Origin: an uncultured Spirochaetaceae bacterium
GTDB lineage: Bacteria > Spirochaetota > Spirochaetia > Treponematales > Treponemataceae
NCBI GenBank assembly: GCA_902799665.1
Contig: CADCBK010000019.1
Span: 1 to 64,000, forward strand
Length of the DNA: 64,000 nt
Reading direction: 5' to 3'
Notes under the pieces: generated by a model
Seen by the model: the letters and a program-made list of their open reading frames with translations, nothing else
What the model was told of the DNA's origin: nothing
The model's database searches: none
Part shown: in pieces, positions 1-8,858 of the stretch
Layout of the letters: every line of letters begins with the position of its first letter
Numbering within the stretch: the first letter of the stretch is position 1
Translations under genes and position numbers: made by a program

Positions 1-635
1 AAACGCTTCCTGCCTTCCAAACGGCGGCGGGCGTGACCGACATTATGGCGCACCTTTACGAGCGCTATTTGACAAACACAAAAGACGTCGAGGTTACCGA
101 CCGCCTTATCGAAGCGCTTTTGCTTACGATGAAGCATGAGGCGCCGCGCGTAATCGCCGACCCAAACAATTACGAAGCGCGAGCCAACATCATGTGGGCC
201 GGAATGATGGCGCACAACAATTCCTGCGGCGTTGGCCGAAGCCAGGACTGGAACAGCCACGGAATCGAGCACGAGCTTTCGGCGCTTTACGACTGCGCTC
301 ACGGCGCGGGTTTGGCCGTCACTATGCCGGCGGTTTTCAAATACGTAATGAACCACGACGTAATGCGCTTTGCCAAAGTCGCCGTCCGCGTTTGGGGTTG
401 CCAAATGGATTTTGACCACCCGGAAGTCACCGCGCTTGAAGGAATCAACGCTTTCCAAAACTTCCTTTGCTCTATCGGCATGCCAAAAAATTTCGCCGAG
501 CTTGGCGCCAAGGAAGAAGACATTCCGACGCTTGTGAAAACCCTTTGCTACGGCGACGGCCGCACGGGAACAATCAGCGGCTTTGTCACGCTGGGCGAAG
601 ACGACTGCGCCAAGATTTACAAGATGATGATCTAG
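1..635 (+). CDS. Iron-containing alcohol dehydrogenase, C-terminal part (5' end outside window)
   Basis: The reading frame is already open at base 3 and reads through to a stop at 633-635, so the gene begins before the window. The visible 211 residues match the all-helical C-terminal domain of Fe-dependent butanol/lactaldehyde-type dehydrogenases (BdhA/YqhD-like). The stretch TDIMAHLYERYL carries one metal-binding His, and HGIEHELSALYDCAHGAGLA contains the further conserved histidines. The family reduces aldehydes with NAD(P)H in the cytoplasm. A ribosome site (ctggagg) for the next gene follows 20 bases later, so these genes may form an oxidoreductase operon running to about 2.8 kb. The GTG at 33 is internal and is not the true start. 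The exact substrate cannot be read from the sequence. Confidence 0.85.
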   Translation, partial: TLPAFQTAAGVTDIMAHLYERYLTNTKDVEVTDRLIEALLLTMKHEAPRVIADPNNYEARANIMWAGMMAHNNSCGVGRSQDWNSHGIEHELSALYDCAHGAGLAVTMPAVFKYVMNHDVMRFAKVAVRVWGCQMDFDHPEVTALEGINAFQNFLCSIGMPKNFAELGAKEEDIPTLVKTLCYGDGRTGTISGFVTLGEDDCAKIYKMMI

Positions 636-657
636 CGGCATTTTCTGGAGGAACGGA

Positions 658-1692
658 ATGGCAAAACAAAAGGCTTTGTTTATCGGCGGAACGGGAACGA
701 TAAGCATGGCGATCGTTCGCGAGCTGGCGCAAAAACCTGAATGGGAAGTTTGGATTTTAAATCGCGGAAGCCGCGCGGAAGAAGTTCCGGCGGGCGTTAA
801 GCAAATCGTTTGCGACATTTCCAACGAGGCTGAAGCTGCGCAAAAACTTGAAGGAATGACGTTCGATGTCGTTAGCGAGTTCATTGGCTTTGTTCCTGAA
901 CAAGTCGAGCGCGACTACAGGCTCTTTAAGGGAAAGACCAAGCAGTACATTTACATCAGTTCGGCTTCCGCCTACAACAAGCCCGCCGCAAGCTATGTCA
1001 TCACCGAAGGAACGACGCTGGCAAATCCGCATTGGGAATACTCGCGGAACAAAATCGCGTGCGAGGAATTTTTGTTCAAAAAATACCGCGAAGAAAATTT
1101 TCCGGTGACAATCGTTCGGCCCAGCCACACTTACGACGAGCGCCACGTTCCACTTGGCGTGCACGGCAAAAAAGGCTTTTGGCAAGTCATAAAGCGAATG
1201 ATTGACAAAAAGCCCGTCATCATTCAAGGCGACGGAACTTCGCTGTGGCATCTTACCTTTAACAAAGATTTCGCCACGGGCTTTATCGGCTTGATGGGAA
1301 ACCGCCACGCGATTGGCGAGGCCTTCCAAATTACCGGCGACGAAGTTTTGACTTGGAACCAAATCTATCAAACGATCGCCGACATTCTTGGCGTTGAGCT
1401 AAATGCCTATCATGTCGCGTCGGAATACTTGAGCGCGGTTGGCGACAAGTACGGCTTTGACTTTGAGGGAAGCCTTACAGGCGACAAATCGGTTTCGGTT
1501 GTCTTTGACAATTCCAAGCTAAAGAGAATCGTTCCGCAAATGACTACAACCGTTCCCTTTAACGAGGGAGCGAGAATCGCGCTGGACTACGTTCTGTCCC
1601 ACCCCGAATGCCAAGAAGAAGACCCTGAGTTTGACGCGTGGTGCGACAAGGTCATCGCCGCTCTGGAAAAATCAAAGGAGAGTATATGTTAG
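658..1692 (+). CDS. NAD-dependent epimerase/dehydratase-like SDR
   Basis: This is a 344-residue extended short-chain dehydrogenase/reductase. The N-terminal nucleotide-binding loop is GGTGTIS (residues 10-16), followed by an LNRG motif as in NAD-binding epimerases. The catalytic Tyr and Lys lie in YSRNK near residue 128. Family members act on nucleotide sugars or other hydroxyl substrates in the cytoplasm; the specific substrate is unknown. The start at 658 is preceded by ctggaggaacgg, a strong ribosome site. The 3' end overlaps the start of the aldo-keto reductase gene by 7 bases, so the two are probably co-translated. The combination of SDR, ferredoxin-AKR and Gfo/Idh genes nearby suggests a sugar or polyol redox pathway, which is an inference. 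Confidence 0.8.
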   Translation: MAKQKALFIGGTGTISMAIVRELAQKPEWEVWILNRGSRAEEVPAGVKQIVCDISNEAEAAQKLEGMTFDVVSEFIGFVPEQVERDYRLFKGKTKQYIYISSASAYNKPAASYVITEGTTLANPHWEYSRNKIACEEFLFKKYREENFPVTIVRPSHTYDERHVPLGVHGKKGFWQVIKRMIDKKPVIIQGDGTSLWHLTFNKDFATGFIGLMGNRHAIGEAFQITGDEVLTWNQIYQTIADILGVELNAYHVASEYLSAVGDKYGFDFEGSLTGDKSVSVVFDNSKLKRIVPQMTTTVPFNEGARIALDYVLSHPECQEEDPEFDAWCDKVIAALEKSKESIC

Positions 1693-2804
1693 ACTTGAAA
1701 ACGATGCCCAAGCTGGGCTTTGGACTTATGCGCTTGCCAGAAAAAGACGGCCAGGTTGACATTGAGCGCGTAAAGACGATGGTTGACAAATACATGAACG
1801 CCGGCATGAACTACTTTGACACCGCCTACGTTTACCACAGCGGTAAGTCGGAAGTCGCCGCGTGCGAGGCTTTGGTAAAACGTTATCCGCGCGAATCGTT
1901 CACGCTTGCGACAAAGCTTCCCGCTTGGGAAATGAAAACGAAAGCCGACTGCGACAGGATTTTCAACGAGCAATGCGAGCGCGCGGGCGTGGACTACTTT
2001 GACTATTACCTTCTTCATTCAATCGAAGACGGAAGCAACTACGACACTTACGAAAAGCTTGACTGCTTTAACTGGGGCTGGAAGATGAAAGAGGCCGGCC
2101 GCATAAAGCATTTTGGCTTTTCATATCACGGAAGCCCGGAGCTTTTGGACGAGATTACCGACAAGCATCCCGACATGGAATTTGTTCAAATCCAGTTGAA
2201 CTACCTTGACCGCACCAATCCCGTCGTCCGCTCGCAAAAACTTTACGACATTCTCCACAAAAAAAACATTCCGATGATTATCATGGAGCCTGTCCGCGGA
2301 GGAATGTTGGCCAACATGGCGCCTGAAATCGAAGCCAAGTTCAAGGCGGCGCGGCCAAACGATTCTGTCGCCTCTTGGGCCTTGCGCTATTGCGGAACGC
2401 TTGAAGGCGTGGCGACAATACTTTCGGGAATGTCTACCGAAGAGCAGATGGACGACAACATAAAGACCTTTAAAAACTTTGAGCCGATTAGCGCCGACGA
2501 AATGAAAATCATCGACGAAGTGACAAAGGAAATTTTAAGCGTTCCGCAAATCGGCTGCACCGCCTGCAAGTATTGCGTTGACGGCTGCCCGCAAAGAATC
2601 AGCATCCCGGACGTCTTCCGCACGGTGAACACTTTGCGCCGTTACCCGGACGACTGGAGAGCCAAGAATTTTTATTCCGGCTTGGTTACCCGGAGCGGAA
2701 AGGCAAGCGATTGCGTTGAGTGCGGCCAGTGCGAAAGCGTTTGTCCGCAGCACCTAAAGATTATAGGCTTGTTAAAAGAAGCGGCCGCTCTTTTAGGTCA
2801 GTAA
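1686..2804 (+). CDS. Aldo/keto reductase with C-terminal 4Fe-4S ferredoxin domain
   Basis: This 372-residue protein has an aldo/keto-reductase TIM barrel (about residues 1-275). The catalytic Asp and Tyr lie in NYFDTAYVYHSGKSE, and the substrate His in the LLHSIED region. A ferredoxin-like tail with two Cys clusters follows: GCTACKYCVDGCP near residue 290 and CVECGQCESVCP near residue 350. This is the common anaerobe AKR-Fe4S architecture, in which electrons may come from ferredoxin as well as NADPH. The start at 1686 was chosen because aaaggagagt lies just upstream, whereas an upstream in-frame GTG at 1638 lies inside the previous gene. A structured intergenic element (2805-2901) follows the stop directly. 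Confidence 0.85.
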   Translation: MLDLKTMPKLGFGLMRLPEKDGQVDIERVKTMVDKYMNAGMNYFDTAYVYHSGKSEVAACEALVKRYPRESFTLATKLPAWEMKTKADCDRIFNEQCERAGVDYFDYYLLHSIEDGSNYDTYEKLDCFNWGWKMKEAGRIKHFGFSYHGSPELLDEITDKHPDMEFVQIQLNYLDRTNPVVRSQKLYDILHKKNIPMIIMEPVRGGMLANMAPEIEAKFKAARPNDSVASWALRYCGTLEGVATILSGMSTEEQMDDNIKTFKNFEPISADEMKIIDEVTKEILSVPQIGCTACKYCVDGCPQRISIPDVFRTVNTLRRYPDDWRAKNFYSGLVTRSGKASDCVECGQCESVCPQHLKIIGLLKEAAALLGQ

Positions 2805-2901
2805 TAGCGGCAAGATTAAACGGCGGCAAGCCCAAGATTGTAGGATTGCCGCATAAGCCGCAAGATCCGCGCTTGTTAACCAACGCGCGCGGACAGCGGT
2901 A
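2805..2901 (+). ncRNA. Structured intergenic element, copy 1 of 3
   Basis: This is a candidate cis-acting RNA of about 97 nt lying between the AKR stop and the ribosome site of the Gfo/Idh gene. Helix 1 pairs GCGGCAA (2807-2813) with TTGCCGC (2846-2852). Helix 2 pairs CCGC (2858-2861) with GCGG (2896-2899). Helix 3, nested inside helix 2, pairs CCGCGC (2867-2872) with GCGCGG (2887-2892). The unpaired ATAAG, AAGAT and ACA segments are nearly identical in the copies at 6927 and 22702, while paired positions change together. The genes downstream of the copies are unrelated, so this could be either a repeat family or a regulatory RNA. The structure is seen in the sequence; a function is not. Confidence 0.6.
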
Positions 2902-2916
2902 CTGATAGGAGATTTT

Positions 2917-3891
2917 ATGGACACAGTTAAATGGGGAATTTTGGGAACGGCAAACATCGCGCGATGGGCGACGATTCCCGGCATAAAGCTTGCGAAAAAC
3001 GCGCGGCTCTACGCGGTTGCCGGCCGCTCTTTGGAAAAAGCAAAAAGCTTTGCCGACGAGTACGGCTTTGAAAAATATTACGGAAGCTACGACGAGCTTT
3101 TGGCCGACAAGGACGTTCAGGCTGTTTACATTCCGCTCCCAAACGGCTTGCACAAGGAATGGGTAATCAAAGCGCTCAATGCAAAAAAGCATGTTCTTTG
3201 CGAAAAGCCCCTCGCGCTCAACGCGGCGGAGGCGGAAGAAATGTTCGCGGTCGCAAAGGAAAACGGCGTCAAGCTTATGGAAGCATACGCCTACTTGCAC
3301 AGCCCTTACGTTCAAAGCTTAAAGGCGGACATTAAAAGCGGAATCATCGGCGACGTTGATTTTATCGACACGGCCTTTGTGACGCAGGGCTACAAAGAGG
3401 ACATCCGCTTGTACAAGGAATTGGGAGGCGGCGCCTTTTACGACTTGGGCTGCTACTGTTCCACGATGATACTTTCGCTGATTGACTCTGATGTGGTTGG
3501 CGTTAAGGCCGCGGCGGAGTTTACAGACAAGGGCGTTGACGCGATGACGACTGGCTTTGTCCGCTTTGCGAACGGAGCGCGCGCCTCATTTAATGTCGGA
3601 ATGATTTTTGGACAGGAATCAAATTCCCGCTTTGACCGTTTGTACATCCACGGAAGCAAGGGCTGCATTAAGAGCGACGTTGAATACAACCAAGCCGGAA
3701 AGTTGTCTTACACAATCCATGTCGGCGGCAAGACAATAAAACGCAAGATTAAAGCTCCGCAAAACTATTCGCTTGAAGTTGAAAATCTTAGCGACTGCGT
3801 TTTAAACGGCGCCTCTCCTTTTGTAAGCCAAGACTTTTCGATTAAGAACGCCAAGTTTTTGGACGCGGTGTTCAAGGAGATTGGATATTAA
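2917..3891 (+). CDS. Gfo/Idh/MocA family oxidoreductase
   Basis: This 324-residue protein has an N-terminal Rossmann fold (KWGILGTANIARW, with a GxxxxA variant of the dinucleotide loop) and the family signature CEKPLALN near residue 96, where the Lys is catalytic. The C-terminal alpha/beta domain matches glucose-fructose oxidoreductase and dehydrogenase relatives that oxidise sugars or cyclitols with NAD(P). The start at 2917 follows the ribosome site ataggag. Structured element copy 1 lies directly upstream, so translation could be influenced by it (inference). The 3' end (3891) is adjacent to the YczE-like gene, whose ATG is at 3893, so the two are probably coupled. The substrate is unknown. 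Confidence 0.85.
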   Translation: MDTVKWGILGTANIARWATIPGIKLAKNARLYAVAGRSLEKAKSFADEYGFEKYYGSYDELLADKDVQAVYIPLPNGLHKEWVIKALNAKKHVLCEKPLALNAAEAEEMFAVAKENGVKLMEAYAYLHSPYVQSLKADIKSGIIGDVDFIDTAFVTQGYKEDIRLYKELGGGAFYDLGCYCSTMILSLIDSDVVGVKAAAEFTDKGVDAMTTGFVRFANGARASFNVGMIFGQESNSRFDRLYIHGSKGCIKSDVEYNQAGKLSYTIHVGGKTIKRKIKAPQNYSLEVENLSDCVLNGASPFVSQDFSIKNAKFLDAVFKEIGY

Positions 3892-3892
3892 A

Positions 3893-4537
3893 ATGAACAA
3901 AAATTTAGTGAAGCGAATTTTGATGTCGCTCTTTGGCGTTATAATTTGCGCGATAAGCGTAGGCGTTTTTAAAATCGCCGCGCTTGGCGTTGACCCCTTC
4001 CAATCGTTTATGGCCGGCTTGGACAATTTGGTTCCGCTTGACTTTGGACTTTTGTACATCATCGTCAACGCGCTGCTTTTGATTTTCGCGCTTGTGTTTT
4101 ACAGGCATTACATTGGAATCGCGACTTTCATCAATTTGTTTTTGCTGGGTTACATCACGCAATTTTCCTACCAGTTTTTGCAGACGGTGATTGTGGAGCC
4201 TAGCATTTTTGTCCGCGCCGCTTGCCTTGTGGTCGGCGTTGTGGTCATCTGTTTTGGCTCGGCCTTTTACATGACGGCGGATTTGGGAGTCTCTACCTAT
4301 GACGCGGTCGCGCTGATAATCGTCAACACGTGGAAAAAAGGAAAGTTCCAATACGTTAGAATCATCACCGACATCGTTTGCGTCATTTTGGGTGCGGCGC
4401 TTTTTGTTTTGGGCGGAGGAAAAATTTCCGCGATACCGACTATCGCTGGAATCGGAACAATCATCACGGCCTTTTTTATGGGTCCTCTAATCGAGTTCTT
4501 CAACGTCCACGTCGCGCGGCCGCTTTTGGCAAAATGA
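3893..4537 (+). CDS. YczE/YitT-type integral membrane protein
   Basis: This is a 214-residue hydrophobic protein with about five or six membrane spans. It has the characteristic segments of the YczE-like family: ALGVDPFQSFMAGL near residue 25 and ADLGVSTYDAVALI near residue 125. Both share a G-V-x-x-[FY] pattern seen in the two halves of these proteins. The molecular role of the family is not established; some members sit beside secondary-metabolite genes. I chose ATG 3893 because aaggag lies about 12 bases upstream and the alternative TTG at 3881 would overlap that site. It follows the Gfo/Idh gene by a single base, so they share a transcript. Confidence 0.7.
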   Translation: MNKNLVKRILMSLFGVIICAISVGVFKIAALGVDPFQSFMAGLDNLVPLDFGLLYIIVNALLLIFALVFYRHYIGIATFINLFLLGYITQFSYQFLQTVIVEPSIFVRAACLVVGVVVICFGSAFYMTADLGVSTYDAVALIIVNTWKKGKFQYVRIITDIVCVILGAALFVLGGGKISAIPTIAGIGTIITAFFMGPLIEFFNVHVARPLLAK

Positions 4538-4574
4538 TTTGACAAAAAGCCGCGATTGGCGCAAAATGTAATTG

Positions 4575-5405
4575 ATGAAGAAAAAAATTCCTTGCGCCGT
4601 GATTGCCGCCACTGTTGCCCTTGCGCTGGCGGCCGCGCTTTTTGCCGCAAAAAGTTGTTTGTATTCCCGCAGGCCGCTCGACCTGGCTTTTGACGCGGCC
4701 TATTATTTTTCGGAGGAAGCTAGCGCTTCCGGCGTATGGAAATACGAAAAGTCTTACAGCGGCCACCAATATTATCTTTACCTTCCGCCCGAGTATCGTG
4801 ATGACAACGACAACCCAGAGGCCAAGCTTCCGCTGATTGTCGCCTTCCACGGTTCCGACGAAAAAGGAAAAGCCTTTAACTACGGAAGAATTTTTACTGG
4901 CGAAGATTTCCAGAAAAAAATTCATCCAAAGGGCGCCGCGGTTCTTTTAATCTTTTCGCGCATAAATTATTTTACCGATCCGCATGGAACGGCGCTTTTA
5001 ATCAAAAACGTTTGCATAAAAAACAAGTGCCTTGATCCGACAAACATCGTCGGCTACGGCTTTTCGCAAGGCGCCAAATTCGCGGCCGAGATGGCCTGCG
5101 CTGAGCCTGAGCTTTTCCGCGCGGTTGTAAGCGGAAGCGGCTTTTACCAAATGTCGGCTAAAGAAATCTTGCGCGTCCTTCCGATTCAATTTTACTGGGC
5201 CAATTCCGAAGACGACAAGGGAATCTTTGAGCAAGGAATGCCCACAGGCCGCCGCGTCGCGCGCTTTTGCAAAAATTCCCGCTACGTCCAGTACCAAACC
5301 CGCCACCACTTTTACGTGGAATTAAAAGACAAAAGCGGCCGCCTCAACAAAGACGGAAGCGACGAGACCTTTATGGACTGGCTCTGTTCCGTCGTGAACG
5401 AATAA
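4575..5405 (+). CDS. Secreted or membrane-anchored alpha/beta hydrolase (esterase-like)
   Basis: This 276-residue protein has an N-terminal hydrophobic segment (residues 6-25) that could be an uncleaved anchor or signal peptide. An esterase-like alpha/beta-hydrolase domain follows, with LIVAFHGSD as the oxyanion strand and GYGFSQGAKFA as the nucleophile elbow (Ser in GFSQG). A candidate acid and His lie toward the C-terminus, in TRHHFYVEL. The closest architectures are the PHB-depolymerase/feruloyl-esterase-like proteins, so an extracytoplasmic esterase acting on plant polymers is plausible. ATG 4575 directly follows TTG 4572. No good Shine-Dalgarno is visible. It lies only 37 bases after the YczE-like gene. 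Confidence 0.65.
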   Translation: MKKKIPCAVIAATVALALAAALFAAKSCLYSRRPLDLAFDAAYYFSEEASASGVWKYEKSYSGHQYYLYLPPEYRDDNDNPEAKLPLIVAFHGSDEKGKAFNYGRIFTGEDFQKKIHPKGAAVLLIFSRINYFTDPHGTALLIKNVCIKNKCLDPTNIVGYGFSQGAKFAAEMACAEPELFRAVVSGSGFYQMSAKEILRVLPIQFYWANSEDDKGIFEQGMPTGRRVARFCKNSRYVQYQTRHHFYVELKDKSGRLNKDGSDETFMDWLCSVVNE

Positions 5406-5408
5406 ATC

Positions 5409-5438
5409 TTGACAGATTTATAAAAGCAAGAATACTAT
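5409..5438 (+). promoter_or_regulatory. Sigma-70-type promoter for the lipoprotein hydrolase
   Basis: TTGACA lies at 5409-5414 and TACTAT at 5433-5438, with an 18-base spacer. It is followed by a short leader and a GAGGTG ribosome site before ATG 5458. Confidence 0.55.
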
Positions 5439-5457
5439 ATAAATACGAGGTGATTAA

Positions 5458-6756
5458 ATGAAAAAAATTGGATTGGCGTTGGCTGCGGCCGTTGCCTTAT
5501 GCATTGCTTTTGTTGGATGTTCCAACAATTCTGAAAGCGGTTCAAGCCCAATTCCGCCTTCAAACCCATTGGCGGACAAAATCAATGGTGTAGGTCTTGT
5601 GGCTCCGGCGGTGAATCCGACTTTGCCAGAAGGGACCACAGATTTTGTGTATGTTGATTCGGCCAACAAGCCAAATCTTATGGCTCTTGTTTTTAACTAT
5701 CCTTCAACCGACCAAAATGGAAATACGATTACTCTGTCAGCGGTAATATATATGCACAAGGATTTGCAAACCAGCAAAGGCAAAGCTGACTTTTTGCTTT
5801 TGTACAATCGCGGAACCTTGTTAAAGTCGGCGACTTGCCCCTCGGAATTTGGAAATCAAAACGACGCAAACTCATTGATTGGGTTAAAGCCAAAAGCGAT
5901 TGCGATTTGCGCCGACTATATGGGCTTTGGAACGTCATCGACAAAAGACCAGGCTTATTGCTGCGGCGTGTTGAACGCGAGGGCCAGTTTGGATGCGTTG
6001 CGCAATGCAAAGAAACTTTTGGCTGACAAAGGCTACACTTGGGAAGACAAGCTTTACAATATGGGTTATTCGCAAGGCGGCCAGACAACGATCGCCGTTC
6101 AAAAATTGGTTGATACGACAAAGCCCTATTGCGACGAGATTACGATAACAAAAACGTTTGCAGGCGGCGGAACTTACGATATGAAAGTGACTGCGGATGA
6201 GTCGATAAAAATGACAACGCCGTACGCTCCCGAATACACTCTTTTGTGCATATATACTTACAACGCGCTTTTTGATACGGGAATAAAAAATGATTCCATA
6301 ATATTTAGGGATTTGGACGCCTTAAAAGCTTCGAAAATTTTCTCACGGCCTGGTTCGGATATGGAATTCACAAGCAAACCGCTTACGACATGGCTCAAAG
6401 ATTCCGCTCTTCCAAAGGAAACAAGCTCGGTTGGAAAAGACGGCGAATTATATAAAAAAGTGATTGATGTTTATGCCTTGGACCAGGCTTGTTATTGGAC
6501 TCCAAAAGCTACCACGCATATTTCGCTTTTCCACGCATCCAATGACGAAATCGTTCCTAGCAAAAATTCTGACGCTCTTTACGATTATTTGAAGAAGGTA
6601 GGATACAACATTGTAAAAGTTGATAATCCAAGTTCGTCCACTACTCTTGAAGGCGACACCTACATCAAATGTGAAGTTACGGCTCCGAGTCCGAATCCGG
6701 TTCATGGCTACGCAAGTTCGCTTTGGCAAAAAAAAGTAATAGCGGAACTTAATTAA
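5458..6756 (+). CDS. Lipoprotein alpha/beta hydrolase, secretory-lipase-like
   Basis: This is a 432-residue lipoprotein. The signal peptide ends in the lipobox FVGC (Cys 21), followed by a Ser/Pro-rich spacer. The mature domain has an alpha/beta-hydrolase nucleophile elbow, GYSQGG, near residue 204. A late Asp occurs in LFHASNDEIVPS near residue 360 and a His in NPVHGYAS near residue 420, giving the Ser-Asp-His order of secretory lipases (LIP family). It probably acts on the outer face of a membrane as an esterase or lipase; the substrate is unknown. It has its own promoter (5409-5438) and a strong terminator (6787-6824), so it is probably a single-gene transcript. Confidence 0.75.
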   Translation: MKKIGLALAAAVALCIAFVGCSNNSESGSSPIPPSNPLADKINGVGLVAPAVNPTLPEGTTDFVYVDSANKPNLMALVFNYPSTDQNGNTITLSAVIYMHKDLQTSKGKADFLLLYNRGTLLKSATCPSEFGNQNDANSLIGLKPKAIAICADYMGFGTSSTKDQAYCCGVLNARASLDALRNAKKLLADKGYTWEDKLYNMGYSQGGQTTIAVQKLVDTTKPYCDEITITKTFAGGGTYDMKVTADESIKMTTPYAPEYTLLCIYTYNALFDTGIKNDSIIFRDLDALKASKIFSRPGSDMEFTSKPLTTWLKDSALPKETSSVGKDGELYKKVIDVYALDQACYWTPKATTHISLFHASNDEIVPSKNSDALYDYLKKVGYNIVKVDNPSSSTTLEGDTYIKCEVTAPSPNPVHGYASSLWQKKVIAELN

Positions 6757-6786
6757 TATTTCGCGTTCTTTTGCAATTCTATTATA

Positions 6787-6824
6787 AAAGGGGCATGTCC
6801 AATTTTAGGGCGGCCCCTTTTTTT
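6787..6824 (+). terminator. Rho-independent terminator
   Basis: AAAGGGGC (6787-6794) pairs with GCCCCTTT (6813-6820) and runs into a T tract. It lies 30 bases after the stop of the lipoprotein hydrolase. Confidence 0.8.
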
Positions 6825-6926
6825 CACCCAAAAAATAATGCATCTCATCCCGCTCTTTGCGCATCTTGCCAAAAAGCGTCTTGCGGCCTCATACGTTCCG
6901 CCTTATTATGGAATCATTAGGAGGGG

Positions 6927-7021
6927 TAGCGGCGATGCGCTTGTTTGTAAGCCCAAAAATGCAAGTCGCCGCATAAGCCGCAACATTTGCGCTTGTTAAC
7001 TAACGCGCGCAAACAGCGGTA
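6927..7021 (+). ncRNA. Structured intergenic element, copy 2 of 3
   Basis: This has the same layout as the element at 2805. Helix 1 pairs GCGGCGA (6929-6935) with TCGCCGC (6966-6972). Helix 2 pairs CCGC (6978-6981) with GCGG (7016-7019). Helix 3 pairs TTGCGC (6987-6992) with GCGCAA (7007-7012). Relative to copy 1, helix 3 has two C-G pairs replaced by T-A pairs and helix 1 has A-T replaced by G-C, all compensated on the other arm. It ends 5 bases before the ctggagg ribosome site of the gene at 7039. The bases between 6825 and 6926 show no gene that I can recognise. Confidence 0.6.
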
Positions 7022-7038
7022 TTTCTGGAGGAAATTTT

Positions 7039-7686
7039 ATGGTATTAGAAGCGATTTTGCTGGGGCTTTCGACGGGAACTTATTGCGCGATGTATTGCGT
7101 TCCGGCGTTGGCGCCATTTTTGGCGGGCTGCGAAAATTCCGGTTACAAAAGGAACGGCGGCTTGATCGGCGCCTTTTTGGGCGCGCGGCTTTTGACCTAC
7201 TTTATTCTTGGAGCGGCCTTTGCGGCTGTCGGCCTTTTGGCCAACGAATGGATGGATCCCGTGCTGGCCAGAAAGCTTTCTGTCTTTGCTTACATTTTGT
7301 GCGGCCTTGCGCTTTTGGCAAACTCGCTGGGCGTAAAGTTTCCGTGGGGCTGCCAGTGCCGCGCTCCAAAACTTAAGAGGCTTGGAAACGATTGGGTCAC
7401 TGCGATCGTTGCGGGCCTTGCGGTTGGACTTCACGTTTGCCCGCCCTTGTGGACGGCGATTGTCCGCTCGGTTTTTGGCGGGAACGGAGTTTCCGGCTTT
7501 TTTTACTTTGTCTTCTTTTACATCGGAACGCTTCCGTTTTTCGCGCCGCTTTTTGGAATCCCCTTTGTGACAAAAAGGCTTCCTGTTATAAAGCGCGTGG
7601 CCCGCGTGACGCAATTTTTTGTAAGCCTTTATTTTATCTTTTTCCTTGGCGCTATGGCGGCGCTTAGTTTGTTCGGAGGCAAATAA
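7039..7686 (+). CDS. DsbD/UreH_2-like membrane protein with conserved cysteines
   Basis: This 215-residue protein has about six membrane segments. It resembles the TauE/SafE-DsbD-CcdA superfamily branch called UreH_2. A CAMYCVP motif lies in the first span (residues 16-22) and LHVCPPLW starts the fourth span. Paired membrane cysteines followed by proline in such positions are typical of proteins that pass thiol electrons across the membrane, but metal export is also possible. The start at 7039 follows ctggagg. The gene opens a probable operon (7039-10918) with a polyferredoxin, which favours a redox role (inference). Structured element copy 2 lies immediately upstream. Confidence 0.65.
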   Translation: MVLEAILLGLSTGTYCAMYCVPALAPFLAGCENSGYKRNGGLIGAFLGARLLTYFILGAAFAAVGLLANEWMDPVLARKLSVFAYILCGLALLANSLGVKFPWGCQCRAPKLKRLGNDWVTAIVAGLAVGLHVCPPLWTAIVRSVFGGNGVSGFFYFVFFYIGTLPFFAPLFGIPFVTKRLPVIKRVARVTQFFVSLYFIFFLGAMAALSLFGGK

Positions 7687-8858
7687 TGATCGCAAGTTTT
7701 ATTTTGACTTTGATGATGTCGTTCATCGTGATTTTTTTTGTCGCGGGAATGGACGGCTTTTCTTTGGCAAGCTTTGTGTATTCAGTTTTTTTAATCACGC
7801 TTTTTGCGGGAATGACTTTTAGCGAGCGAAAGAAAAAGGGGAGCGGAGTGATTTTCCGCCGCATATTCCAAACGGTCTTTGCCGTCGGCTTTTGCGCGGC
7901 CTTTATCTCCGACCTTTACGCCGAGCGCGGAAGCATGGCGATTACCTCGCAGGCGATGAGCAACGCGGAGCTTCCCTTTTGCCACATCGCGATTCCCCAA
8001 GCGCTGCTTCCGCTTCTTGTAACCAAAAACATAATTTTCCCGGCGAGAATCTCAGGCCACTACGCCGCCGTCGCAAGCATGATTATGATTTGGCTTGTTT
8101 GCACGTTGATTCTTGGACGCGGCTGGTGCTCTTGGGTTTGCTTTTACGGCGGCTGGGAAGAAGGCTTTTCGCATTTGGCAAAAAAGCCGCGCATAAAGCT
8201 TCTTCCAAAAAACAAGGAGATTCGGGAATTGCATTTTGGCTTTTTCTTTTTCATCGTCCTTGCATCGCTTTGCCAAATGGCTTGCATTTATTGCGAATGG
8301 TTCTGCCCCTTCAAACTTGTGACGGAATACAGTCCGGTCAATTCAATTCCAAGTCTAGTCGCGACAATAATTTTTGTCGGCTTGTTCGTCGGCCTTGTAG
8401 TCGTTCTTCCGATTCTTACAAAAAAGCGAACGCAATGCAGTACCCTTTGCCCCTTTGGAGCGTTCGCTTCGCTTACCGACCGCTTTAGCGCCTTTAGGAT
8501 GAAGATCGACACGGAAAAGTGCGTTGGCTGCATGAAGTGCGCGAGCGTATGTCCTTTTAGCGCGATTGACATAAAGACGATTCAAGACAAAAAGGGCAGG
8601 CCTGAAATCACTTGCGCAAAGTGCGGCGAGTGCGTCGGAGTTTGTCCGCAAAAAGCGATAAGCTACGAATTTAAGTTTAACAAATGCGGTTGCTCAAGTT
8701 CCGCGCCAAAAACTGCCTTTGGTCGCGTTGTCCAAGATCTTTTGTATCCGGCCCAGCTTTTTAGGTTTGCCGCCTTTAGCTTTGCCACGATTATGTCTTC
8801 AGGCTTTATGATAAAAAGCCTTAACCTTGCATTTAATTTAATTGGAGGAATAAAATGA
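7686..8858 (+). CDS. NapH/CcoG-like membrane polyferredoxin (4Fe-4S)
   Basis: This 390-residue membrane protein has about six hydrophobic segments. A cytoplasmic GRGWCSWVCFYGG motif lies near residue 144, and CIYCEWFCPF marks the second half-site, as in the NapH/RdxA/PceC family. Two further classic clusters occur near residue 279 (CVGCMKCASVCP) and residue 308 (CAKCGECVGVCP). These proteins move electrons between the quinone pool or ferredoxin and partner enzymes. ATG 7686 overlaps the stop of the DsbD-like gene (TAATG), so the pair is translationally coupled and probably works together. There is no terminal reductase in the window, so the electron acceptor is unknown. Confidence 0.8.
   Translation: MIASFILTLMMSFIVIFFVAGMDGFSLASFVYSVFLITLFAGMTFSERKKKGSGVIFRRIFQTVFAVGFCAAFISDLYAERGSMAITSQAMSNAELPFCHIAIPQALLPLLVTKNIIFPARISGHYAAVASMIMIWLVCTLILGRGWCSWVCFYGGWEEGFSHLAKKPRIKLLPKNKEIRELHFGFFFFIVLASLCQMACIYCEWFCPFKLVTEYSPVNSIPSLVATIIFVGLFVGLVVVLPILTKKRTQCSTLCPFGAFASLTDRFSAFRMKIDTEKCVGCMKCASVCPFSAIDIKTIQDKKGRPEITCAKCGECVGVCPQKAISYEFKFNKCGCSSSAPKTAFGRVVQDLLYPAQLFRFAAFSFATIMSSGFMIKSLNLAFNLIGGIK

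Noticed and set aside
6934-6975. A short upstream ORF inside structured element copy 2
   Set aside because: It starts after an aggagg site, but the frame and start codon are not kept in copies 1 and 3, while the RNA pairing is.
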